DNA from: Gnetum montanum
Lineage: Eukaryota > Streptophyta > Gnetopsida > Gnetales > Gnetaceae
Length of the DNA stretch: 64,000 bases
NCBI GenBank assembly: GCA_015680685.1
Contig: MNCI01028408.1
Span: 1 to 64,000, forward strand
Reading direction: 5' to 3'
Under the pieces are notes generated by a model. It saw nothing but the letters and a program-made list of their open reading frames with translations, was not told the DNA's origin and searched no databases. The position numbers and the translations under genes were made by a program. Positions 58,141 through 64,000 of the stretch are shown here, piece after piece (position 1 is the stretch's first letter; each line of letters opens with the position of its first letter).

Positions 58141-58879
58141 GTTGATTTTGTGTTGATAAAATCCAGTGTTTAAATAGTCAGCAAATATGTTGGATCAGCA
58201 TGTTTCAAGAATCACCGCAAGTCTGGCCCGGCAATATTTAAAAGTTACAAAAATGATACCTAAATCTATTGATTTTTTTAAGTTGTGTCTATTCACCTTG
58301 AGTTGGCAAAATTTCTGTTTCAGAGACCATTGATGCCTAAAAATAGGTTACTTGGTGACATCCTCGGAAAAACTCTCTCGTTAAGAGACTATTAGTCACA
58401 GCTTGTAAAGGCAAGTTTTAAGAGACTATTAGTCACAGCTGGTAAAGGCAACGTGGTGTTTTAACTAACAGAAACCATTAATAATGCTGATAATATAAAT
58501 AATAGCAGAGTTTTAAAATTAAACTTAGTGTCGGAATGATAACACGAATAGAATGAATTCCAGATCTTTCAAAAGCAAACTTCAACATATAAAATAATAA
58601 CTTAACAAGAATATTTAAATAATATAACAATCAATTACACAGGTTTAGAAAATGAGGGTCGATAAATTAGGAAAAAATAAATTTAAAAATTTCTCTTTAC
58701 TACTAATGACTAAACATTCAATAGAGATTAAAACTCTCAGATGCTGAAACATAAATAAAAAAAATATTATAAAGACTTACCTGGACATAGAGCTCTGGAT
58801 CTTGTTTGTAAATTAAGTAACCTCTTATGCAAGTGCTTCCAGAAGCACCTCTAAGACTAGTCAGTAATGAATCCAAAGA
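58141..58879. other. Left part of the 3.2-kb block absent from segment A
   Basis: AT-rich DNA without a recognised gene. A direct duplication 'taagagactattagtcacag' plus 'ct.gtaaaggcaa' lies at about 58,380-58,451. The minus-strand sequence CCAG|GTAAGTCT at about 58,783 is a strong splice-donor match and could mark the end of the P450 first exon. Confidence 0.45.
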
Positions 58880-59680
58880 AAGGATTCCTAGAACTCCTTG
58901 CCTCAAGCCGCCAAATTCGAAAGTCCTTGCCTCACCTTCTGCAACAGCGCCACCTGCTACATAATGCCCAAAGGAGTGCTTTGAATGCTGGATACTCTGC
59001 AATGTTGGGTTTGACACTGGACCGAGGCAGACTGTTAACATCGTTCAAGAAATCCTGGAATTGCCGAGAATCTGGACTGAACATGTCTGAGCTGAAGATC
59101 ATTTGGCGCAGAAGATTCGGGTTGGATTGCATAGCTAAATCTCTGACATTCAGCAATCAACAACCGGTGGTGGATGATCCGGTAGCCATGAAAATTTCAG
59201 CAACTGTGAGACCGTTCTGGGAAGTCTGAGATGTTGCAGGGATTGAAGGTTGGCAGGGCTGAAAAGATGAAGGTTGGAGATGTGCTTGAGCATTCTCCAA
59301 TGCTGATGAGGCTTGCCCCAAAGGACGCTTCGTCTGGTGGCACCAAGAGCTTTGATTGTTTCTCTGGTATCTCTTCCCACGAAGTCTTTGTGGAGGCTCT
59401 TGCAGATCTCCCTTGCCAACTCAGAAGAAGCAGTTTTCCAAACCAGCTTCAGGGTCATGAGAGGCCTGTATTTGGCTGAGAGGTGTTGCAGAGATTCATT
59501 GGGAAAGTTTGTTTCCCAGCTGCTCTGCTACGTGCACCTGCTGCCGTCCGCTGCCAGGTGCAGGACATGGGATGAAGACGTGTAGAACCTGAGCAATCGT
59601 CATGAAAATCATAAACACAGCAGCAGCGATAGAAAGTGCAATCTAGGGGTTCTTGGCATAATCACTGCCCAGTTGGTGTA
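58880..59680 (-). pseudogene. Cytochrome P450 (CYP71 clan) 5' exon relic
   Basis: Read leftward: an N-terminal hydrophobic anchor 'ALSIAAAVFMIFMTIAQVL' (about 59,640-59,585), a decayed proline-rich hinge 'PCPAPGSG', and 'NFPNESLQHLSAKYRP' (the 'LGNLPHRSLQ.LAKKYGP' block). In the open stretch 59,458-59,150 come 'ASSELAREICKSLHKDFVGR', 'RSVLWGKPHQHWRMLKHISN' (helix C WR..(R/K)) and 'LHLFSPANLQSLQHLR'. After a frameshift, 59,156-58,932 gives 'NPNLLRQMIFSSDMFSPDSR' and 'QFQDFLNDVN', then 'KPNIAEYPAFKAL'. Helix I (AGTDT), ExxR and the heme Cys motif are absent, so it is a 5' fragment with frameshifts and stops. Such enzymes are ER-bound monooxygenases; family (CYP76AA/CYP750-like) is a guess. Plus-strand frames here are shadows. 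Confidence 0.85.
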
Positions 59681-61320
59681 TCCAATACTTGCATATGCTG
59701 TACACTCCATATGGCTTGTTCCGTAGCTACCCATACAGCTGCTTTACTGCTTGCGTCACTGGGTTCTGATCTCGTATCCTGCACAGCGTACTCCTCAGCA
59801 TGGCCATGACCGAATTGTTGCGCCGTTAGTGCCAGCTCTTACCAGGTTCGATGCATCACATCAGGTTTCTCAGGGACTGGTCCTTCGTACCCAAGAAGCT
59901 CCCTGCTTTTTTTTCATCTCGAGCACATCGGCATTTGGTGATCACACCTCGTACCGCAGATTTTAGCTACACCTCCTGTTGTGCCGCTTTTGATTTCTTT
60001 TGTTGTAACTTGTGTTGCCTGGTGCACAGGGCATCGATTCCAGATGGGTGCTTCCCTTGTAATCTGCCAAAGGAATCTCAGAGCCTGGCATTCTTTAACC
60101 AGGACTGCTGCATATCAGCGGGCATCTCTCGAGGGGTGATGGTGTCGGTTTGAAAAGAAGTTTTAGGAACCCACGAGCCTGCCGATTTAGACGGCGGTGG
60201 TTAAAGTGGGCCATGTGGAAACCATGCCATCTCTTTTATTCTTCGGTTTCCAGTAATTGCTGTTTCGGAGCATGACGTTCACGGAATGACAAAACGGAAA
60301 GACAGGATAAAGATTCCTGGACTGGCGTGAGTTAGAGATTTGATATTTGCCCATATAGACGTTTCCAACATTATTTTCGCCGTTTGCATGGTAGTTACCA
60401 GAAACGGACGGTAGGTGTTAGCGGAAGGACCACCTTGCATGGGCATGCTTTGCAGAAACACAAGCTTCAAAATCTTGAGGGGCAATCCGATCGAAACTAT
60501 TTCAAAGATATATATGTATTTTTGGAAACTATTTCAAATATATATATATATATAATGTTTTTAATATTGCAAGCTGAAAACCTGGAACTAAAATTAAATC
60601 TGGATTTATATTTATAAAGAAAGAGATGGAATGGAGGGATCTCTGTTTTGATGCAGTCTTATTATTTGCAACTGATTCTACCATTGTTTTCCTGCACGTT
60701 ATTACATTAATACAACCATGCATAACCAGAAAATTTGCAAAATATAAATGGAAATATCTACGTTAAAATTTTGAATTGGTGTCGGTATATTCGTTCGCTC
60801 CCCGTTTACGAATTAAAAATTTTTTACGTTTTATCAATGTTAATGTTTTTGTGCATCACTATGGTTTTGGAGATTTGTCTTTTGAAAGTTTATCACATTT
60901 TTTAACATGCACCTTCTAATATGGCATAAGAAGAATATAAGGGTGCAGGGTATGAATTTGGAAAGAAATTCTGCCGGTGCCTGACATGGTGCAAACATTT
61001 ACTTATAATTGTTTTTGAATAAAATTCCTTTTTTAATATAATATGATTTATTTGTAGATTAAAATCTCTATATTTTAATCATCCCATGAGTAAGATCCTT
61101 TAGAAAAATCTTCAAATCTCTTCCAAAGTGATCTCTTTCTTCAGCATAACTATTGAGGTTACCCTGCTTTATCTACATTACCATTAAAAATAGTTTGTAT
61201 AGGGTTAAAACTTATAAGATTCCTAATTGTCATGGGATTAAAAATTATTAATCATAGCCCCGTCATAGCATTGGAGAGTTGATATCAATAAAGAGTATTG
61301 GTTAAATTGGGATTTATCTT
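59681..61320. other. Less AT-rich DNA upstream of the P450 relic, then AT-rich DNA
   Basis: 59,690-60,500 is noticeably richer in G+C and low in repeats, which fits a promoter or single-copy genic flank. Plus-strand frames at 59,751-59,966 and 59,851-60,153 overlap in different frames and show no domain. Beyond 60,500 the DNA is AT-rich with a (TA)n run at about 60,538-60,556. The block ends near 61,320 where segment A homology resumes. Confidence 0.4.
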
Positions 61321-61410
61321 TGATAAAAAATGATAATAAGCATTAATTACACAGTTGAAATATTTTATTCACATAACAGAGTAGTAGAGAATACAAGTAG
61401 CATTTACCCG
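61321..61410. repeat. Segment B, right-hand remnant
   Basis: 'gataaaaaatgataataagc' with 'attaattacacag', and 'gagaatacaagtagcattta', match 34,318-34,410 of segment A. After that, segment A is replaced by the copia-3 fragment while this copy continues towards the BAHD relic. Confidence 0.75.
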
Positions 61411-61689
61411 GTCGTAAGCATTACAAAGTAAAAGTATCTATTCATGGAAGAAAGCAGGCTAGTAAATGCTCACGATATTTTGGTTGGTGATTATATAATT
61501 GAAATTAAAGGAAACGAATCAAATTAAAATTCACCCCAAATGAAACCTTGAAAAGATTGATGTGGTTGAGTTTCCAGAAGTCATAGATCAAAGAGTAGCA
61601 ACGATCTGGTGGCATTCGATAGACGTAAAAATTTCGGCCCTTAATAAATTTTCAGAGCAACAAAAGGGAATCAGGTGCTATGTTAATGT

Positions 61690-62357
61690 AGAACTCATGG
61701 AGGAACACAGGCATACAGCATACAGGGCTGCAAAAGATGCACAGCACCCACCACAGCATCGTCAGCTCCAATGTTGAGCCAAGTCCCTGGTCCGAGCACG
61801 GGTGCCCGGCTAGCTGCACCAGTGCCTTTATAGACGGCTTTCCCCATCCAAAATCCATGTCATCGAATCCAATCTTCCTAATGTCCGATACCAGGTACGT
61901 GCCCTTCAAACCGATTAGAACCCGTCCCAGCAACTCGGGATCATCAATGAAACATCTCACGTACTCCTCGTCGACGTCGTCCGTGGAATGCCTGTGAAGC
62001 GCCTTTCGAGAATCGCTATATCTCGTCGAGTGAACACCACACACTTCTCACACATGTCCTCCCCCTCGTCAGCCGGTTTCACTGGATCGGATGATCCCGC
62101 AGAACCTCTGCAGGAAGGCGCAGCACCGTCCCAGCAGATCTGCGCCAACGTGTTCATGAACTGAACCAGGCCTGTGGCATCGTACATGACGTGGTTGAGC
62201 CACGTGGACAGCATGAAACTGCCGCAGCGCAAGAACGTGACCTGGATCACGAGCACCGGCGCTTCCATGATGGCGTCGCAGCCAGGCAGTATGTGAAGGA
62301 GCTCTTGCCAGGCCGAAAACGGTGGCCGAATCTCAGTTGGTGAGACTGGCATTAGCC
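61690..62357 (-). pseudogene. BAHD acyltransferase relic (second exon, internally deleted)
   Basis: The stretch 62,357-61,957 reads 'RPPFSAWQELLHILPG', 'APVLVIQVTFLRCGSFMLST', then 'WLNHVMYDATGLVQFMNTLA' with the catalytic HxxxD (His codon at 62,193). It goes on to 'CVVFTRRDIAILERRF'. There the frame shifts at about 61,995-62,005 and about 110 codons of the family are missing. It resumes with 'DEEYVRCFIDDPE', 'GTYLVSDIRKIGFDDMDF' and the structural DFGWG motif (61,841-61,855). One base change after 'GWGKP' shifts the C-terminus (the +1 frame reads 'VYKG', as expected for GKPVYGG). BAHD enzymes move acyl groups from CoA thioesters to alcohols or amines in the cytosol. The motifs fit the alcohol acyl/benzoyl-transferase clade that includes yew taxoid acyltransferases; substrate unknown. 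Plus-strand frames are shadows. Confidence 0.92.
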
Positions 62358-62630
62358 TAGGCGGCAAGGAAGAAAAGTCGTTGGCTGGTGGACTGAATAG
62401 ACATCATTAACAAAATATGTGCAACCAAAAACAATTTGGATTTTCGAGTAGTTTACTTATGTGTACCGTTTTACAATTAATACTATGAAAAATATAAATG
62501 AAGAAAATTAATTTTTAGTAGGGAAGAAGGTCCTACTCTCAATAAAATTTACATCACTTTTCAATAATCATGTTTGAAATTAAAATAACAAGGGTTTGAG
62601 ATATATAGGTGTAGCCTAATCTTAATATTT
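62358..62630 (-). other. Probable intron of the BAHD relic
   Basis: Upstream of the coding match the base composition drops to AT-rich. On the minus strand 'TTTTCTTCCTTGCCGCCTAG' ends at 62,358, a pyrimidine tract plus AG typical of a splice acceptor. About 130-150 N-terminal residues expected for a BAHD protein are not found before gypsy-D begins at 62,631. The first exon would lie beyond that element, outside the window, or is lost. Confidence 0.55.
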
Positions 62631-63434
62631 TGATGAATCCTAAGAAGGGTTATGTCAATGGGTGTGTTGACGCAATGTCTATCTCTGCATATATAAATGC
62701 TCGTACCCACTGCATTTATGGCACTATTGAGTCAACAGAGTAGCTAAGTTCTTGCAGTTTGTTTTTGTGGAACTTAGAATATTTTATAAGTGCCCACAAT
62801 AGGACTTCAAAGATTGTACAGATCCTTATTAGAGCATCAATGTACCTCAACACTTTTGATGTGCTAGCAATAAAGACGAGATTCTTGAAACTCCTTGCAA
62901 CACCCAAAATAGATTAATGTTTACTTTCCTGTATTTTATTATTCATGCACTTTACGTTCATGTTTCTAATTAATTAATACACATAAGTATGACTACCTTG
63001 AACATATTGTTAACTCTTGGCAATCCCAATGGTATTATCATAGTTGGTTTGCCCAGTAACCTAACACTTGGTAACCTAGTAGTGTTCTAAATGAGTTCAA
63101 GATATGCACGGAAGGTGAGCCCAAATACTTATGTTAGGAAGTAGATTATGGTATTTGATAGTTACTTAGATTAATCCCTAATTAATTACTTTACTTCACA
63201 CTTAGATTAAATTAGATAAACTATAAAAATAATAAAAATCATGTGCCTTGGCTTACACTTAACGATACACTTGCACTTACAGAAATGAAGCCAAGAAGAC
63301 AATGATCACGTCCTTAAGTCACTACCCTTACTATTGTGCATTTAGAGAGCTAAAGTCCATGAAAGTCAACTGGATCACTAGTGCAATGTTTGTGATTTAT
63401 ATGGTTGAGCATAGGGACTACTCGTTGTTCATCA
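62631..63434 (+). repeat. gypsy-D 5' LTR
   Basis: 804 bases from TGATGAATCC to GTTCATCA, the same inverted ends TGATGA...TCATCA as gypsy-C. It contains 'tatataaatg' near 62,690 as a probable TATA box. Confidence 0.88.
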
Positions 63435-63435
63435 T

Positions 63436-63453
63436 TGGTGTCATTGCCAAGGA
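63436..63453 (+). promoter_or_regulatory. gypsy-D primer-binding site (tRNA-Asp type)
   Basis: TGGTGTCATTGCCAAGGA, one base after the LTR, matches TGGCGCCGTTGCCGGGGA at 14 of 18 positions. Every change is C-to-T or G-to-A. Confidence 0.88.
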
Positions 63454-63585
63454 CTTTAGTTAGCTAAGTGCATTACCTAGAAAAGATAGTGAAACCATGT
63501 AACGATGTTGTAAATGAACCAAACATTAAAATAATTAAGATAAAAAATAATAACAAACACACATTATTTTTTCACAATCATTGAT

Positions 63586-64000
63586 ATGGCTTCTTCTCAC
63601 AAGAAAGACTCTCCACCACTACTCTTAAGCAAATCCAATCAAAGGCAAGAAGGTCAGAAGACACCTATGTCTCAACAATTCAAAGTGGCCTATACACATC
63701 TAGATCCCTAAACTCTAGATTTCACCTTCATCCTACATTAAAACAAGCAGCTACAGTGGAGGGACATGGAAGGCAACATCGTGTTACCTCCTGATTGATC
63801 TGTTCCTATAATGCTATTAAACAATTTTATCCAATTGGGCATTACCGAATTCAATATAGAGTATGAGGTTCATGACTATGCTTATTGGGATTATCATCCC
63901 ACAGAAGCACAACAAAAGAAAGATTGGCAAATGGAAGTTAGATATGAGGCTTCAAAGGGCAAGAAGTTTTCTACCTACTTGTTCCTGTAGATGCACAAAG
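63586..64000 (+). pseudogene. gypsy-D gag, N-terminal part (runs off window)
   Basis: The ATG at 63,586 opens a frame with 'MASSHKKDSPPLLLSKSNQR', 'YTHLDP.TLDFTFILH', 'MEGNIVLPPD.SVPIML' and 'YEVHDYAYWDYHPTEAQQKK'. The same blocks occur in gypsy-C gag ('YIHPNEYILDFTFILH', 'LDGNIVLPPNHSIPSMLL', 'STEAQHQRD'), so the two are one family. At least four in-frame stops are present in 138 codons. The rest of gag and pol would continue to the right. Confidence 0.85.

Larger units (their letters stand above)
62631..64000 (+). mobile_element. gypsy-D: 5' end of an Athila/Tat-like element, same family as gypsy-C
   Basis: Plus-strand LTR, primer site and the start of gag, running off the window. The LTR aligns with the reverse complement of the gypsy-C LTRs ('tatataaatgctcgtaccca' region, 'ggaacttagaatattttata', 'agtgcccaca', 'gcaataaagacgag', 'cccagtaacctaacacttgg'). 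Orientation is opposite to gypsy-C. The left flanking pentamer is TATTT; its partner is outside the window. Confidence 0.9.

Noticed and set aside
59231-59585. Plus-strand frames of 82 and 90 codons
   Set aside because: Antisense to the P450 relic; no domain of their own.
61562-61997. Plus-strand frames of 71 and 86 codons
   Set aside because: They are antisense to the BAHD relic, whose minus-strand reading has the catalytic and structural motifs.

Overview
The window looks like nuclear DNA of a large, repeat-dominated seed-plant genome. It is AT-rich, almost every open frame is short, and the recognisable protein remnants are Ty1-copia and Ty3-gypsy retrotransposon domains, a BAHD acyltransferase and a CYP71-clan cytochrome P450. 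A gymnosperm is plausible, because the elements are old, long-LTR and nested, and both gene relics belong to plant specialised metabolism. The sequence alone does not fix the species. I see no intact host gene, no CRISPR array and no tRNA or rRNA gene. Three ambiguous bases (1722, 47734, 49777) are present.

Layout. 1-11,745 is a chain of unrelated tandem-repeat families: a ~44-bp minisatellite, a duplicated block, a higher-order ~122-bp satellite, a ~370-bp tandem, a ~163-bp satellite and a ~502-bp duplication. A full-length plus-strand Ty1-copia element (copia-1) lies at 12,044-19,518 and has perfect AGATT target-site duplications. At 20,090-23,790 there are degraded coding remnants ending in a Ulp1/C48 cysteine-protease domain. 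A minus-strand copia element (copia-2) lies at 26,837-32,097, with a 519-bp GC-rich solo-LTR-like insertion in its gag. A unique flank (segment A) occupies 32,098-34,410, followed by a truncated copia at 34,421-35,713. A chromodomain gypsy element with a 4.5-kb LTR lies at 35,714 to about 45,680.

After that a second copy of segment A begins (segment B). It starts inside the same copia element at ~45,690, is split by a complete 9.8-kb Athila/Tat-like gypsy element (gypsy-C, 47,233-57,030, ACAAC target duplications), resumes at 57,036-58,140, and resumes again at 61,321-61,410. The 3.2 kb between 58,140 and 61,320 is absent from segment A and carries the P450 relic. Next comes a BAHD acyltransferase relic, with HxxxD and DFGWG preserved but the middle deleted. 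Last is the 5' end of a second gypsy-C-family element (gypsy-D, 62,631 to window end).

How it fits together. Shared junctions give a relative history. Copia-2 inserted first, and its 5' LTR plus flank were then duplicated. One copy later received gypsy-C and the chromovirus/copia debris. The host-gene part is a decayed pair of specialised-metabolism genes (P450 and acyltransferase, same strand, about 2.5 kb apart) engulfed by retroelements.
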